Assembly (NCBI RefSeq): GCF_900104705.1
Contig: NZ_LT629734.1
Location: forward strand, 1,054,001 to 1,118,000
DNA: 64,000 nucleotides
DNA from: Agrococcus carbonis
GTDB taxonomy: Bacteria; Actinomycetota; Actinomycetes; Actinomycetales; Microbacteriaceae
Direction: 5' to 3'
Part shown: positions 8,306 to 17,062 of the stretch, piece after piece
Numbering within the stretch: position 1 is the stretch's first letter
Layout: each line of letters starts with the position of its first letter
Notes under the pieces: model-generated
The model's database searches: none
What the model was told of the DNA's origin: nothing
The model's input: only the letters and a program-made list of their open reading frames with translations
Position numbers and translations under genes: made by a program

Positions 8306-8995
8306 TCAGATCGTCGTGACGTCCACCGGCACGCCGGGGCCGAAGGTCGTCGAGACCGTGGCCTTCTGGATGTAGCGGCCCTTCGACGACGACGGCTTCA
8401 GGCGCACGATCTCGTCGAGCGCGGCCTGGATGTTGTCGTTCAGCTGCTCGGCCGAGAACGAGGCCTTGCCGACGATGAAGTGCACGTTGGCGTGCTTGTC
8501 GACGCGGAACTCGATGCGGCCGCCCTTGATGTCGGTCACGGCCTGCGCGACGTTCGGCGTGACGGTGCCGGTCTTGGGGTTCGGCATGAGGCCGCGGGGG
8601 CCGAGGACCTTGCCGAGACGGCCGACCTTGCCCATGAGCTCGGGGCTCGCGACTGCGGCGTCGAACTGCGTCCAGCCGCCTGCGACCTTCTCGATGAGCT
8701 CGTCGGAGCCGACCTCGTCGGCGCCCGCGGCGATGGCGGCCTCAGCGGCCGGGCCCTGCGCGAAGACGATGACGCGAGCGGTCTTGCCGGTGCCGTGAGG
8801 AAGAGAAACGGTACCGCGGACCATCTGGTCAGCCTTGCGGGGGTCGACGCCGAGCTTGAGCGCCACCTCGACCGTCGAGTCGGTCTTGGTCGAGCCGGTC
8901 TCGCGGGCGAGCGCGACGGCCTCGGCCGCCGTGTAGGACTTGTCAGCCTCGATCTTCGCGGCTGCGGCCCGGTAGGCCTTGGACTTCTGTGCCAT
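8306..8995 (-). CDS. rplA: 50S ribosomal protein L1
   Basis: L1 forms the mobile L1 stalk of the large subunit near the E site and binds 23S rRNA. In many bacteria it also represses its own operon. The protein is 229 aa, full length. It begins [19 protein letters not shown] and carries the L1 signature region [20 protein letters not shown]. It ends after the conserved [13 protein letters not shown] lies about 7 nt before the ATG. It follows rplK by 99 bp and is the last gene of the secE-nusG-rplK-rplA unit. Confidence 0.99.
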   Translation of the reverse strand: MAQKSKAYRAAAAKIEADKSYTAAEAVALARETGSTKTDSTVEVALKLGVDPRKADQMVRGTVSLPHGTGKTARVIVFAQGPAAEAAIAAGADEVGSDELIEKVAGGWTQFDAAVASPELMGKVGRLGKVLGPRGLMPNPKTGTVTPNVAQAVTDIKGGRIEFRVDKHANVHFIVGKASFSAEQLNDNIQAALDEIVRLKPSSSKGRYIQKATVSTTFGPGVPVDVTTI

Positions 8996-9094
8996 GTTCT
9001 TCTCCTGATCAGAGTTCGCGGTGCGCGCCTGGCCGGCGCTTCCACTGGTGAGCCGTGCGGCTCGGGTGCTGCCCGGGATCGAGCAGCGGGCGGA

Positions 9095-9526
9095 TCAGCC
9101 CTCGACGGTGATGCCCATGGAGCGGGCGGTGCCGGCGACGATCTTCTTCGCGCCCTCGATGTCGTTCGCATTGAGGTCGGGCATCTTCTGCTGCGCGATC
9201 TCCTCGACCTGCGCGGCGGTGAGCTTGCCGACCTTCGTCGTGTGCGGGACGCCGGAGCCCTTCTTGACGCCAGCGGCCTTCTTGATGAGCTCTGCGGCCG
9301 GCGGGGTCTTGAGCACGAAGTCGAACGAGCGGTCCTCGTAGACGGTGATCTCGACCGGGATGACGTTGCCGCGCTGGTTCTCCGTCGCGGCGTTGTACGC
9401 CTTGCAGAACTCCATGATGTTGACGCCGTGCTGGCCGAGCGCCGGACCGACCGGCGGCGCGGGGTTGGCGGCGCCGGCCTGGATCTGCAGCTTGATCAGA
9501 CCCGTGACCTTCTTCTTGGGTGCCAT
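9095..9526 (-). CDS. rplK: 50S ribosomal protein L11
   Basis: L11 binds the GTPase-associated centre of 23S rRNA and is needed for stringent-response activation by RelA-type enzymes. The protein is 143 aa, full length. It starts [20 protein letters not shown] with the conserved [20 protein letters not shown], and ends with [13 protein letters not shown] chose the ATG at 9526, preceded by GAAGGAAGAG, over an upstream in-frame start whose extension lacks similarity to L11. It follows nusG by 73 bp. Confidence 0.99.
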   Translation of the reverse strand: MAPKKKVTGLIKLQIQAGAANPAPPVGPALGQHGVNIMEFCKAYNAATENQRGNVIPVEITVYEDRSFDFVLKTPPAAELIKKAAGVKKGSGVPHTTKVGKLTAAQVEEIAQQKMPDLNANDIEGAKKIVAGTARSMGITVEG

Positions 9527-9599
9527 GTCTCTTCCTTCTTGATGTGTCGCGGCCCGGGCGCGCTTCGGCGCCCTGGACCGCATCCAGCCCTCGAGGGGA

Positions 9600-10292
9600 C
9601 TAGAGCTTGCTGACCTGGCCGAAGCCGAGCTCGACCGGAGTCTCGCGCTCGAACAGGCTGACGAGCACGGTGAGCTTGCGGCTCGCCGGCTGGATCTCGG
9701 AGATCGTGCCGGGGAAGCCCGCGAACGAGCCCTCGGTGATCGTGATGGTCTCGCCGACCTCGAAGTCGACCTCGACCGTGAGCTGCGAGGGCTGCGCGTC
9801 GGGCGTGGCCTTCTGCTGCTCGGCGAGCTGCTCGTCGGCGATCGGCTTCAGCATCGTGAAGGCCTCGTCGAAGCGCAGCGGCGCGGGGTTGTGGGCGTTG
9901 CCGACGAAGCCGGTGACGCCGGGCGTGTGGCGGACGACCGACCAGGTGTCCTCATCGAGGTCCATGCGCACGAGCACGTAGCCGGGCACGCGCACGCGGT
10001 TGACGCGCTTGGCCTGGCCGTTCTTCGTCTCGAGCACGTCCTCGGTGGGCACCTGGATCTCGTAGATGCCGTCGACCTGCATGTTCTCGGCGCGCGAGGC
10101 GATGTTGGCCTTGACCTTCTTCTCGTAGCCCGCGTACGAGTGGATGACGTACCAGCGGCCCGGCTTCATGCGCATCTCGCGCTTGAAGTCCTCGTAGGGG
10201 TCGGTCGTCGGCTCGGCCGGCTTCTCCTCGTCGGGGACGAGGTCGTCGAGCGCCTTGTTCAGCTCGATGTCGAGGTCGTTGACGTCAGACAC
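9600..10292 (-). CDS. nusG: Transcription termination/antitermination factor NusG
   Basis: NusG binds RNA polymerase and couples it to Rho or the ribosome. The protein is 230 aa. An acidic N-terminal extension of about 45 residues, common in actinobacteria, precedes the NGN domain ([19 protein letters not shown], with [11 protein letters not shown] and TPGVTGFVG). The C-terminal KOW domain reads [20 protein letters not shown] and ends [14 protein letters not shown]. The GTG start at 10292 follows AAGGAGAAGG and gives [11 protein letters not shown]. The in-frame extension upstream is not conserved-looking. It follows secE by 35 bp. Confidence 0.98.
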   Translation of the reverse strand: MSDVNDLDIELNKALDDLVPDEEKPAEPTTDPYEDFKREMRMKPGRWYVIHSYAGYEKKVKANIASRAENMQVDGIYEIQVPTEDVLETKNGQAKRVNRVRVPGYVLVRMDLDEDTWSVVRHTPGVTGFVGNAHNPAPLRFDEAFTMLKPIADEQLAEQQKATPDAQPSQLTVEVDFEVGETITITEGSFAGFPGTISEIQPASRKLTVLVSLFERETPVELGFGQVSKL

Positions 10293-10327
10293 GTGTGCAC
10301 CTTCTCCTTCAGCGTCGCGAATCGGGC

Positions 10328-10597
10328 TCAGCCGCCGAGGCCGAACGGCGGGATGTCGCCGAAGAGCCAACCCGCGAGTCCGTAGAAGGCCGTGTCCAGC
10401 ACGAACACGAGCGCCATCATGAACACGACGAAGACGAGCACGACGAGCGTGTAGCGGATGAGCTCCTTGCGCGTCGGCGTGACCACCTTGCGCAGCTCGA
10501 CCAGCACTTCCTTGAGGAAGGCGACCAGGCGCACGAACGGGTTGCGAGAGGCGCCCTCGCGTGAGCGGGGGGCCTCCTCGATCGCGTTCTCAGCCAC
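10328..10597 (-). CDS. secE: Preprotein translocase subunit SecE
   Basis: Essential single-spanning subunit that clamps SecY in the general secretion channel. The protein is 89 aa, the short actinobacterial form. The cytoplasmic amphipathic helix reads [20 protein letters not shown], followed by the conserved [10 protein letters not shown] and one membrane span ([20 protein letters not shown]). The start is a GTG at 10597 with GAAGGG upstream. It lies 66 bp after tRNA-Trp on the same strand and is probably co-transcribed with it from the promoter near 10820. Confidence 0.98.
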   Translation of the reverse strand: MAENAIEEAPRSREGASRNPFVRLVAFLKEVLVELRKVVTPTRKELIRYTLVVLVFVVFMMALVFVLDTAFYGLAGWLFGDIPPFGLGG

Positions 10598-10663
10598 AAT
10601 GACCCTTCATCCGTTCGACCCGGCGGATGCCTGGGCCCGACGGGCGCCGTCCGGCGCCCCGAG

Positions 10664-10736
10664 CAGGGCGGACAGGACTCGAACCTGCAACCTGCGGTTT
10701 TGGAGACCGCTGCGCTACCAATTGCGCCACCGCCCT
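10664..10736 (-). tRNA. tRNA-Trp (anticodon CCA)
   Basis: Reads AGGGCGG at the 5' acceptor strand, pairing with CCGCCCT, with discriminator G at 10664. The D-arm contains GCGCAATTGGTAGCGC, the anticodon loop is CTCCAAA with anticodon CCA, and the T-loop is TTCGAGT. CCA is not encoded. The tRNA-Trp to secE-nusG-rplK-rplA order is the classical actinobacterial arrangement. Confidence 0.97.
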
Positions 10737-10812
10737 GGGCTGGTGGTCGGCCATGCATCCCGTGCGCCCGGGGGCACGCGCCAGCATGGCAGTCGTCAAC
10801 CACCAAGGGAAC

Positions 10813-10842
10813 AGCATACTTCGATGCCGCGCCTGCTGTCCA
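10813..10842 (-). promoter_or_regulatory. Promoter of tRNA-Trp-secE-nusG
   Basis: On the minus strand, TGGACA (10837-10842) and TATGCT (10813-10818) are separated by 18 bp. This is the best conventional sigma-A -35/-10 pair in the window. It lies about 75 bp upstream of tRNA-Trp. Confidence 0.7.
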
Positions 10843-10869
10843 CTTCGCGCTGCGCCGCCCGAGTGTCGC

Positions 10870-10875
10870 TACCGT
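10870..10875 (+). promoter_or_regulatory. -10 box TACCGT, leaderless start
   Basis: TACCGT lies 6 nt before the ATG at 10882, which fits leaderless transcription of the RraA-like gene. Confidence 0.5.
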
Positions 10876-10881
10876 GGCCGC

Positions 10882-11346
10882 ATGACGACGACGGCCGATC
10901 TCTACGACGAGCGGGGCGACGAGCTGCAGTCGCTCGAGCTGCAGCTGCAGGACCTCGGCGGGCGGATGCGCTTCTCGGGCCCCGTGCGCACGATCCGGTG
11001 CCGGAACGACAACGGGCTCGTCAAGGCGACCCTCGCGACGCCGGGCGACGGCGCGGTGCTCGTCGTCGACGGCGGCGGCTCGATGGCCTCGGCGCTCATG
11101 GGCGACATGATCGCGGCGTCGGCGGTCGCGAACGGCTGGGCCGGCGTCGTCATCAACGGACCGGTGCGCGACCGCACCGCGCTCGCGGCGCTCGACCTCG
11201 GCGTCAAGGCGCTCGGCTCGAACCCGCGCAAGAGCGCGAAGGACGGTGCGGGCGAGGCGGATGCGGTGGTGTCGTTCGGGGGCGTCGACTTCCGCCCCGG
11301 CGCGATGCTGTGGGCGGATGAGGACGGCGTGCTCGTCGCACGCTGA
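10882..11346 (+). CDS. RraA-family protein (RNase E inhibitor-like / HMG aldolase-like)
   Basis: A 154-aa protein of the RraA fold. Members either inhibit RNase E or act as 4-hydroxy-4-methyl-2-oxoglutarate aldolases; the sequence alone does not decide which. Family features are the glycine-rich [20 protein letters not shown], the [13 protein letters not shown] segment (where class II aldolases place catalytic Arg-Asp), and the C-terminal [16 protein letters not shown]. The ATG at 10882 has a -10-like box 6 nt upstream. It is transcribed away from the tRNA-Trp/secE unit and towards the aminotransferase gene. Confidence 0.88.
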   Translation: MTTTADLYDERGDELQSLELQLQDLGGRMRFSGPVRTIRCRNDNGLVKATLATPGDGAVLVVDGGGSMASALMGDMIAASAVANGWAGVVINGPVRDRTALAALDLGVKALGSNPRKSAKDGAGEADAVVSFGGVDFRPGAMLWADEDGVLVAR

Positions 11347-11373
11347 CCGCTGCGCGCCGCATCCGCGCCGCCC

Positions 11374-11379
11374 TAGGCT
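11374..11379 (+). promoter_or_regulatory. -10 box TAGGCT, leaderless start
   Basis: TAGGCT lies 7 nt before the GTG at 11387 of the aminotransferase gene. Confidence 0.6.
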
Positions 11380-11386
11380 TGGGGCC

Positions 11387-12580
11387 GTGAACCGCATCGC
11401 CGCGCGCATCGCCGCCATCAACGAATCCGCCACCCTGAAGGTCGACGCGAAGGCCAAGGCCCTGAAGGCCGCCGGGCGCGACGTGATCTCCTACGCCGCC
11501 GGCGAGCCCGACTTCGCGACGCCGCCGAACATCGTCGAGGCCGCGCGGCGGGCGCTCGCCGATCCGAAGAACTACCGGTACACGCCGGCGGCCGGCCTGC
11601 CCGAGCTGCGGGAGGCGATCGCGGCGAAGACGCTGCGCGACTCGGGGCTCGCGGTCGAGCCCTCGCAGGTGCTCGTGACGAACGGCGGCAAGCAGTCGGT
11701 CTACCAGGCGTTCCAGACGATCCTCGACCCGGGCGACGAGGTGCTCGTCCCCACCCCCTACTGGACGACCTACCCCGAGGCGATCGGGCTGACCGGCGCC
11801 CGCCAGGTCGACGTCTTCGCCGGCGCCGACCAGGGCTACCTCGTCACCGTCGAGCAGCTCGAGGCCGCGCGCACGGATCGCACGAAGGCGCTGCTGATGG
11901 TCTCGCCGTCGAACCCGACGGGCGCCGTCTACCCGGCCGAGCGCATCCGCGAGATCGGCGAGTGGGCCGAGCGCCAAGGCCTGTGGGTCGTGAGCGACGA
12001 GATCTACCAGAACCTCACCTACGACGGCGAGCGCGCCGTCTCCATCGTCGAGGCCGTGCCCGCGCTCGCCGACCGCACGATCCTCGTGAACGGCGTCGCG
12101 AAGACCTACGCGATGACCGGCTGGCGGGTGGGCTGGATGGTCGGCCCCGCCGATGTCATCAAGGCGGCGGGCAACCTGCAGTCGCACCTGACGAGCAACG
12201 TCAACAACGTCGCGCAGCTCGGGGCGGCCGAGGCGCTGAACGGCCCGCAGGACGCCGTCGCCGAGATGCTCGCGGCCTTCGACCGGCGCCGCCGGACGAT
12301 CGTCGACGAGCTCTCGAGGATCGACGGCTTCTCGGTGCCGGCGCCGAAGGGGGCCTTCTACGTCTACGCGGATGTGTCGGGCCTGCTGGGCAGGGAGTGG
12401 GGCGGCGTGACGCCCACGTCGAGCCTCGAGCTCGCCGACCTGATGCTCGAGCAGGCCGAGGTGGCCGCCGTGCCGGGCGAGGCGTTCGGCCCGTCCGGCT
12501 ACCTGCGCTTCTCGTACGCGCTCGGCGACGACGCGCTGCTCGAGGGCGTGCAGCGCCTGCAGCGCCTCTTCGGTGCCTGA
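11387..12580 (+). CDS. Pyridoxal-phosphate aminotransferase class I/II (aspartate aminotransferase type)
   Basis: Cytoplasmic PLP enzyme moving amino groups between aspartate or a similar donor and 2-oxoglutarate, 397 aa. Conserved elements in order are [19 protein letters not shown] near the N-terminus, [15 protein letters not shown], and [15 protein letters not shown] in the cofactor pocket. [24 protein letters not shown] and the Schiff-base lysine in [18 protein letters not shown] follow. The start is a GTG at 11387, placed by a TAGGCT box 7 nt upstream. In actinobacteria a gene of this type often neighbours secE. It overlaps the acetyltransferase gene by 8 bp. Confidence 0.93.
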   Translation: MNRIAARIAAINESATLKVDAKAKALKAAGRDVISYAAGEPDFATPPNIVEAARRALADPKNYRYTPAAGLPELREAIAAKTLRDSGLAVEPSQVLVTNGGKQSVYQAFQTILDPGDEVLVPTPYWTTYPEAIGLTGARQVDVFAGADQGYLVTVEQLEAARTDRTKALLMVSPSNPTGAVYPAERIREIGEWAERQGLWVVSDEIYQNLTYDGERAVSIVEAVPALADRTILVNGVAKTYAMTGWRVGWMVGPADVIKAAGNLQSHLTSNVNNVAQLGAAEALNGPQDAVAEMLAAFDRRRRTIVDELSRIDGFSVPAPKGAFYVYADVSGLLGREWGGVTPTSSLELADLMLEQAEVAAVPGEAFGPSGYLRFSYALGDDALLEGVQRLQRLFGA

Positions 12581-13187
12581 CCCGGTGGTGCGCGCCGCGC
12601 GCCGCGACGAGGCGCCGGCGCTCGCCGCGACCCTCGCGAGCGCGTTCGGCGGCACGGCCACCTTCCGGTGGCTGATCGCCGACGACGCGGCGCGCGAGCG
12701 ACTGCTGCCGGCCTTCTTCGAGAGCTCGCTGCAGCACCTGCTGGCGTCGCCCGGCGCCGTGCTCGTCGCCGAGGCCGCGGGCTCGCCCGTCGCGGTGGCC
12801 GCGTGGGCGCCGCCGGGCCGCTGGAAGGCGCCCTGGTGGCGCGGGCTGCTGAGCATGCCGCGCCTGGTGCGCGCTGCCGACGGCGCGACGCTCCGCGAGT
12901 TCGGCGGCAAGGGGCCTGCGCTCGAGCGCGCGCTCGAGGCGGCCCACCCGGGCGAGCCGCACTGGTACCTCTCGGCGCTCGGCGCCGCGCCGGCCGCCCG
13001 GGGCACGGGCGCGGGCGGCGCGCTGGTCGAGGCTGGCCTGCGACGCAGCCGCGAGCAGGGGCTGCCCGCCTATCTCGAGTGCGTGCCCGAGCTCATCGGC
13101 TACTACGAGCGATTCGGGTTCCGCGTGGCCCACGAGATCGCGATCGGCGGCGGCGCGCCCGATCAGGTGGGGATGCTCGCGGGCTGA
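12573..13187 (+). CDS. GNAT-family N-acetyltransferase
   Basis: A 204-aa acetyl-CoA-dependent acyltransferase of unknown substrate. The GNAT fold is visible as beta-strand [20 protein letters not shown], then [21 protein letters not shown], the acetyl-CoA pyrophosphate-binding motif A (R-G-T-G-A-G-G). The C-terminal [20 protein letters not shown] is motif B. It begins with a GTG at 12573 inside the aminotransferase 3' end, so the two are translationally linked. It is followed by a repeat island and is the last gene of this short plus-strand group. Confidence 0.88.
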   Translation: MPDPVVRAARRDEAPALAATLASAFGGTATFRWLIADDAARERLLPAFFESSLQHLLASPGAVLVAEAAGSPVAVAAWAPPGRWKAPWWRGLLSMPRLVRAADGATLREFGGKGPALERALEAAHPGEPHWYLSALGAAPAARGTGAGGALVEAGLRRSREQGLPAYLECVPELIGYYERFGFRVAHEIAIGGGAPDQVGMLAG

Positions 13188-13208
13188 CGCCGGCTCGGCA
13201 GCGGCTCC

Positions 13209-13322
13209 GGTCTCGTGACGCGAGCGCCCTAGGCGCGCGCTCCTCGACCTGCGGAGGGGGCGGGCGCGCTCCGGTCTCGTGACGCGTGCGGCCGAGGGCC
13301 GCGCGCTCCTCGACCTGCGGGT
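13209..13322. repeat. Repeat island 2 (two copies of the GGTCTCGTGACGCG hairpin repeat)
   Basis: Two copies begin at about 13209 and 13276. Each runs GGTCTCGTGACGCG, a variable palindromic stem, then CGCGCTCCTCGACCTGCGG. The apical stems differ (GCGCC-cta-GGCGC versus GCGGCC-gag-GGCCGC) but stay self-complementary. The island marks the left edge of the ABC exporter/two-component cassette. Confidence 0.85.
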
Positions 13323-13374
13323 CACCCACCGATCGGTGGATCCGCCGGGCGCCGCGCACGGCCAGCCTGGAGGC

Positions 13375-14229
13375 ATGAGCACAGCACCCCCGGTCGTCGT
13401 CGACGGCCTCACGAAGCGCTACGGCGCGCGCACCGTCGTCGACGGCGTCTCGTTCGAGATCGCCCGCGGCGAGACCTTCGCCCTGCTCGGCCCCAACGGC
13501 GCCGGCAAGTCCACGACCGTCGAGATGCTCGAGGGCTTCCGCTCGCCCACGAGCGGCACCGCGCGCGTGCTCGGCGTCGACCCGCGGCGCGGCGACGGCG
13601 ACTGGCGCAGCCGCATCGGCGTCGTGCTGCAGTCGACCGGCCAGGCCGGCGCCCTCACCGTGCGCGAGATCCTCACGCACTTCGCCCGCGTCTTCCCGCA
13701 CGCGCGCGACGTCGACGAGACGATCGCCGCGGTGGGCCTCACCGAGCACGCGCGCCGCCGCGTCAGCAAGCTCTCGGGCGGTCAGCAGCGCCGCGTCGAC
13801 GTGGCGCTCGGCATCATCGGCCGGCCCGAGGTCCTCTTCCTCGACGAGCCGACGACCGGCTTCGACCCGCAGGCGCGCCGCGACTTCTGGCAGCTCATCC
13901 GCCAGGTCGCGAGCGACGGCACGACCATCCTGCTCACCACCCACTACCTCGAGGAGGCCGAGCAGCTGGCCGACCGCGCCGGCATCATCGCCGGCGGCCG
14001 GCTGCTCGCGCTCGACCGCGTCGACGCGATCGGCGGCGCCGAGGCCCGCACGCCGATCGTGCGGTGGTCGGATGCGTCGGGCCGCCACGAGGTGCGCACG
14101 ACCGAACCCGCTGCGGTCGTGCGGTCGCTCGGCGGCGAGCCCGCCGGCCTCGAGGTCGTGCGCCCCTCGCTCGAGGACGTCTACCTGGAGCTCATCGGCT
14201 CCACCGAGCCCGAGGAGGCCGCAGCATGA
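13375..14229 (+). CDS. ABC exporter ATP-binding protein (drug/daunorubicin-resistance type)
   Basis: ATPase of an ABC-2 export system, 284 aa. Walker A GPNGAGKS lies at about residues 39-46. The Q-loop is GVVLQSTGQ, the signature LSGGQQRRVDVALGI, Walker B VLFLDEPTTGFD, and the switch histidine sits in LTTHYLEEAEQL. A C-terminal extension ends in PSLEDVYLELIG, typical of the DrrA/CcmA-like family. The ATG at 13375 is directly preceded by GGAGG, an unusually tight spacing. Its stop overlaps the permease start (ATGA). With the next three genes it forms an exporter-kinase-regulator operon resembling Bacillus drug-sensing and linearmycin-resistance modules. Confidence 0.93.
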   Translation: MSTAPPVVVDGLTKRYGARTVVDGVSFEIARGETFALLGPNGAGKSTTVEMLEGFRSPTSGTARVLGVDPRRGDGDWRSRIGVVLQSTGQAGALTVREILTHFARVFPHARDVDETIAAVGLTEHARRRVSKLSGGQQRRVDVALGIIGRPEVLFLDEPTTGFDPQARRDFWQLIRQVASDGTTILLTTHYLEEAEQLADRAGIIAGGRLLALDRVDAIGGAEARTPIVRWSDASGRHEVRTTEPAAVVRSLGGEPAGLEVVRPSLEDVYLELIGSTEPEEAAA

Positions 14230-15080
14230 GCACCACCGCCACCCGTCCCGCCGACGCGCGCCCGCGCATCCGCCCGGGGCACACCCTGCGCTGCGCCGTC
14301 GACCGCGTGCGGGTCGAGCTGCTGCAGTACATGCGGCGCAGCGACGCGCTCGTGTTCACGTTCCTGTTCCCCGTGCTGCTGTTCTCGATCTTCGCGAGCG
14401 CCTTCAGCGACGTGCCTGCGCTCATCGAGCTCGACGGCCAGGCGGTGACGCAGCCGCAGTACTACCTGCCCGCGATGCTCGCGGCGGGCGTCTTCCTCTC
14501 GGGCGTGCAGAACCTCGGCATCGAGATCGCGACCGAGCGCGCCGACGGCACGCTGCAGCGCCTCGCCGCCACGCCGCTGCCGGTGCTGTCGTACTTCCTC
14601 GGCAAGGTCGGGCAGCTGCTCGTCACGACGCTGCTGCAAGCGGCCCTGCTGCTCACCGTCGCGACGACCGTCTTCGGGCTCGAGCTGCCCACCGAGCCCG
14701 AGCGCTGGCTCACGCTCGCGTGGGTGTTCTTCGCCGCGCTCGTCTGCTTCGCCGTGCTGGGGGTCGCGATCGCGCAGATCCCGCGCAGCGCGAGCAGCGC
14801 CTCGGCCGTCGTGATCCCGCTCGCGCTCGTCATGCAGTTCATCTCGGGCATCTACCTGCCGTTCACGGTGCTGCCCGAGTGGCTGCAGGCGATCGCCAAC
14901 CTGCTGCCGCTCGCGTGGGTCGCGCACGGCATGCGCTACGCGATGCTGCCCGACGTCGCGCGCCACCTCGAGGTCGGCGAGGTGTGGAACCTCGCGGGCG
15001 TGGCGACCGCGCTCGGCCTCTGGGCGGTGATCGGTACGGTGGTGGCAGCGCTGACCTTCCGCTGGATCAAGCGCGGCTGA
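14226..15080 (+). CDS. ABC-2 type export permease
   Basis: Membrane component of the exporter, 284 aa with six predicted spans. They include ALVFTFLFPVLLFSIFASAF, YLPAMLAAGVFLSGVQNLGI, VGQLLVTTLLQAALLLTVAT, WVFFAALVCFAVLGVAIAQI and a C-terminal span before FRWIKRG. The ABC-2 signature region is TERADGTLQRLAATPLPVLSYFLGK in two parts. MQFISGIYLPFTVLPEWLQ is the conserved loop before the last spans. It is coupled to the ATPase gene by a 4-bp overlap and followed 18 bp later by the sensor kinase. The exported compound is unknown. Confidence 0.92.
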   Translation: MSTTATRPADARPRIRPGHTLRCAVDRVRVELLQYMRRSDALVFTFLFPVLLFSIFASAFSDVPALIELDGQAVTQPQYYLPAMLAAGVFLSGVQNLGIEIATERADGTLQRLAATPLPVLSYFLGKVGQLLVTTLLQAALLLTVATTVFGLELPTEPERWLTLAWVFFAALVCFAVLGVAIAQIPRSASSASAVVIPLALVMQFISGIYLPFTVLPEWLQAIANLLPLAWVAHGMRYAMLPDVARHLEVGEVWNLAGVATALGLWAVIGTVVAALTFRWIKRG

Positions 15081-15098
15081 GCTGCGAAGGCGGGCGAC

Positions 15099-16247
15099 AT
15101 GACCGAGGCACCGCGGGCGATCGCCGGCGTGCGCCGGCCGCCGACCGAGGACCCCCGCATGTGGGATGCGTTCGTGGGCGCCGGCGTCGTGGTGCTGCTG
15201 GTCGTCGCGTGCTTCGCGGGCACCCCGGCCGCGATCGCGCAGGCCGCAGCCGGCGTGCTCGCCGTCGGCGCGGGCTACCTGCTGCGGCGGCGCGCGATGC
15301 TCGCCGACATCGCGACGCCCGGGTTCCAGCTCGCGGCGATCGCGGGCGCGGCCGTGGCCGCCCACGCGTACGGCCCGATGGGCGCCGTGCAGGCGCTCGC
15401 CGCGCCGCTGCTGTGGGTGTCGTCGGGAGCGAGCACGCGACGCGCCGTCGTCGCCAACGCGGGGCTCTTCGGCGGCGTGCTCGTGGCGTTCTGGCTGCGC
15501 GGCGACGCGGTGCTGCTGCTCGCGACGACCCAGGCGCTCAGCTTCGCGTTCAGCATGGTGATCGGCCTGTGGATCTCGGGGCTCGCGCGCGCCAACGAGG
15601 AGCGCGAGCGCCTGATCGGCGAGCTAGAGCAGGCGCAGGCATCCATCGCCCGGCTGAGCGGGGAGCGCGCGACGGCAGCCGAGCGAGCCCGCATCGCTCG
15701 CGACCTGCACGACACCATCGCGCAGGACCTGACCGGCATCGCCATGCTCGCGCAGCGCAGCGACCCCGACGCGGAGACCGTCCGCTCGATCGAGGCGCTC
15801 GCGCAGGACGCGCTCGCCGAGGTGCGCGGCATCGTCGCCGCGCACGGCGGCGTCGGGCTCGACGACGGGCTGCCCGTCGCGCTCGAGCGGCTCGGCGCTC
15901 GGTTCCAGGCCGAGACGGGCATCGCCGTGACGGTCGCCGCACCGCCGGTCGACCTGCCCGTCGACGCGCAGGTCGCGCTGCTGCGCACCGCGCAGGAGTC
16001 GCTCGCGAACGTGCGCAAGCACGCGCAGGCGACGAGCGCCGCGATCGAGCTGCGGGCGGATGCGTCGGGCGCCGTGCTGCGGATCGCCGACGACGGGCGC
16101 GGCTTCGACCGCGCCACGATCACGCGCGGTCTCGGGCTCCACGGCCTCGACGAGCGCATGGCGCTCGCGGGCGGGAGCCTCGAGGTCGACTCCTCCCCCG
16201 CCGGGACGACGGTGACGGCTCGGCTCGCCCGCGGGGGCGGCTCGTGA
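15099..16247 (+). CDS. Two-component sensor histidine kinase (HisKA_3 type)
   Basis: Membrane kinase, 382 aa. Hydrophobic spans fill residues 24-165, then a coiled linker (ANEERERLIGELEQAQASIA). The HisKA_3 helix is ERARIARDLHDTIAQDLTGI with His204. The ATPase domain has N-box LLRTAQESLANVRKHAQAT, G1 box IADDGRGFD and G2 box GLGLHGLDERMALAGG, so all nucleotide-binding motifs are intact, unlike the kinase at 5556. It overlaps the regulator gene by 4 bp. Lying in the exporter operon, it probably senses the exporter's substrate or envelope stress and controls exporter expression. Confidence 0.95.
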   Translation: MTEAPRAIAGVRRPPTEDPRMWDAFVGAGVVVLLVVACFAGTPAAIAQAAAGVLAVGAGYLLRRRAMLADIATPGFQLAAIAGAAVAAHAYGPMGAVQALAAPLLWVSSGASTRRAVVANAGLFGGVLVAFWLRGDAVLLLATTQALSFAFSMVIGLWISGLARANEERERLIGELEQAQASIARLSGERATAAERARIARDLHDTIAQDLTGIAMLAQRSDPDAETVRSIEALAQDALAEVRGIVAAHGGVGLDDGLPVALERLGARFQAETGIAVTVAAPPVDLPVDAQVALLRTAQESLANVRKHAQATSAAIELRADASGAVLRIADDGRGFDRATITRGLGLHGLDERMALAGGSLEVDSSPAGTTVTARLARGGGS

Positions 16248-16858
16248 TCCGGGTCGTCGTCGCCGACGACCACCCGGTCGTGCGCGGCGGGCTCGTGGCG
16301 CTGCTCGCCGAGGCGAGCGACCTCGAGGTGGTGGGGCAGGCCGCCGACGGCGAGGAGCTCGTGCGCGTGGCGGGCGAGCTGCTGCCGGATGTCGTGCTCA
16401 CCGATCTGCGCATGCCGCGCGTCGGCGGAGCCGAGGCGACCCGGCGCATCCTCGCCCGGCATCCCGCGACGCGGGTGCTCGTGCTCACGACCTACGACTC
16501 GGATGCCGACATCCTCGCCGCGACCGAGGCGGGCGCCACCGGCTACCTGCTGAAGGCGTCGCCGCCGCTCGAGATCTTCGCGGCGGTGCGGGCCGTCGCG
16601 CGCGGCGAGCGGGCCATGGCGCCGAGCGTCGCGCGGGCGCTCGCCGAGCGGCAGGCCGCGCCGTCGGCCGCCCTCTCGGCGCGCGAGCGCGAGGTGCTCG
16701 CGCTCATGCGGCAGGGCGCGACGAACGCCGCGATCGGGCGGCAGCTGTTCATCGGCGAGGCGACGGTGAAGTCGCACGTGCAGTCGATCTTCGCGAAGCT
16801 CGGCGTGCGGGATCGCACGAGCGCGGTCGCGGTGGGGATCGAGCGCGGGCTCGTGTGA
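16244..16858 (+). CDS. LuxR/NarL-family response regulator
   Basis: DNA-binding partner of the upstream kinase, 204 aa. The receiver domain has D8-D9, phospho-acceptor Asp54 in VVLTDLRMP, and Lys in GYLLKASPP. The C-terminal LuxR domain reads LSAREREVLALMRQGATNAA and GEATVKSHVQSIFAKLGVRD. The start is a GTG at 16244 whose GTGA overlaps the kinase stop. It is the last gene of the exporter operon and its 3' end runs into repeat island 3. Confidence 0.95.
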   Translation: MIRVVVADDHPVVRGGLVALLAEASDLEVVGQAADGEELVRVAGELLPDVVLTDLRMPRVGGAEATRRILARHPATRVLVLTTYDSDADILAATEAGATGYLLKASPPLEIFAAVRAVARGERAMAPSVARALAERQAAPSAALSAREREVLALMRQGATNAAIGRQLFIGEATVKSHVQSIFAKLGVRDRTSAVAVGIERGLV

Positions 16859-16880
16859 GGGGCGGGCGGGGCTGGGCTCC

Positions 16881-17037
16881 GGTCTCGTGACGCGTGCGCC
16901 TTCGGCGCGCGCTCCTCGACCTGCGGGGTGCGTGCGCCTGCGGCGCGCTCTCCTCGACCTGCGGCTGCGCCTGCGGCGCGCGCTCCTGGACCTGCGGGGT
17001 AGTGCTCCTGCGGCGCGCGCTCCTCGACCTGCGGGGT
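16881..17037. repeat. Repeat island 3 (four tandem, degenerate hairpin units)
   Basis: A full GGTCTCGTGACGCG copy at 16881 is followed by three headless units at about 16928, 16964 and 17000. Each has a GCGCC-tgc-GGCGC-like stem and CTCCTCGACCTGCGG (one reads CTCCTGGACC). The period is about 36-38 bp. It lies between convergent genes and closes the right side of the exporter cassette. Confidence 0.85.
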
Positions 17038-17062
17038 TGGTGCGACGTGCGCGGTGCGGGGG

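Noticed and set aside
14072..16858. 928-codon frame overlapping the exporter permease and kinase
   Set aside because: Only its last 205 codons (from 16244) make sense, as the response regulator; the rest is an out-of-frame reading of permease and kinase genes.
16881..17037. CRISPR-like tandem array
   Set aside because: The period is about 36 bp, but the units are themselves repeats with no unique spacers, there is no leader and no cas gene; it is a degenerate hairpin-repeat cluster.
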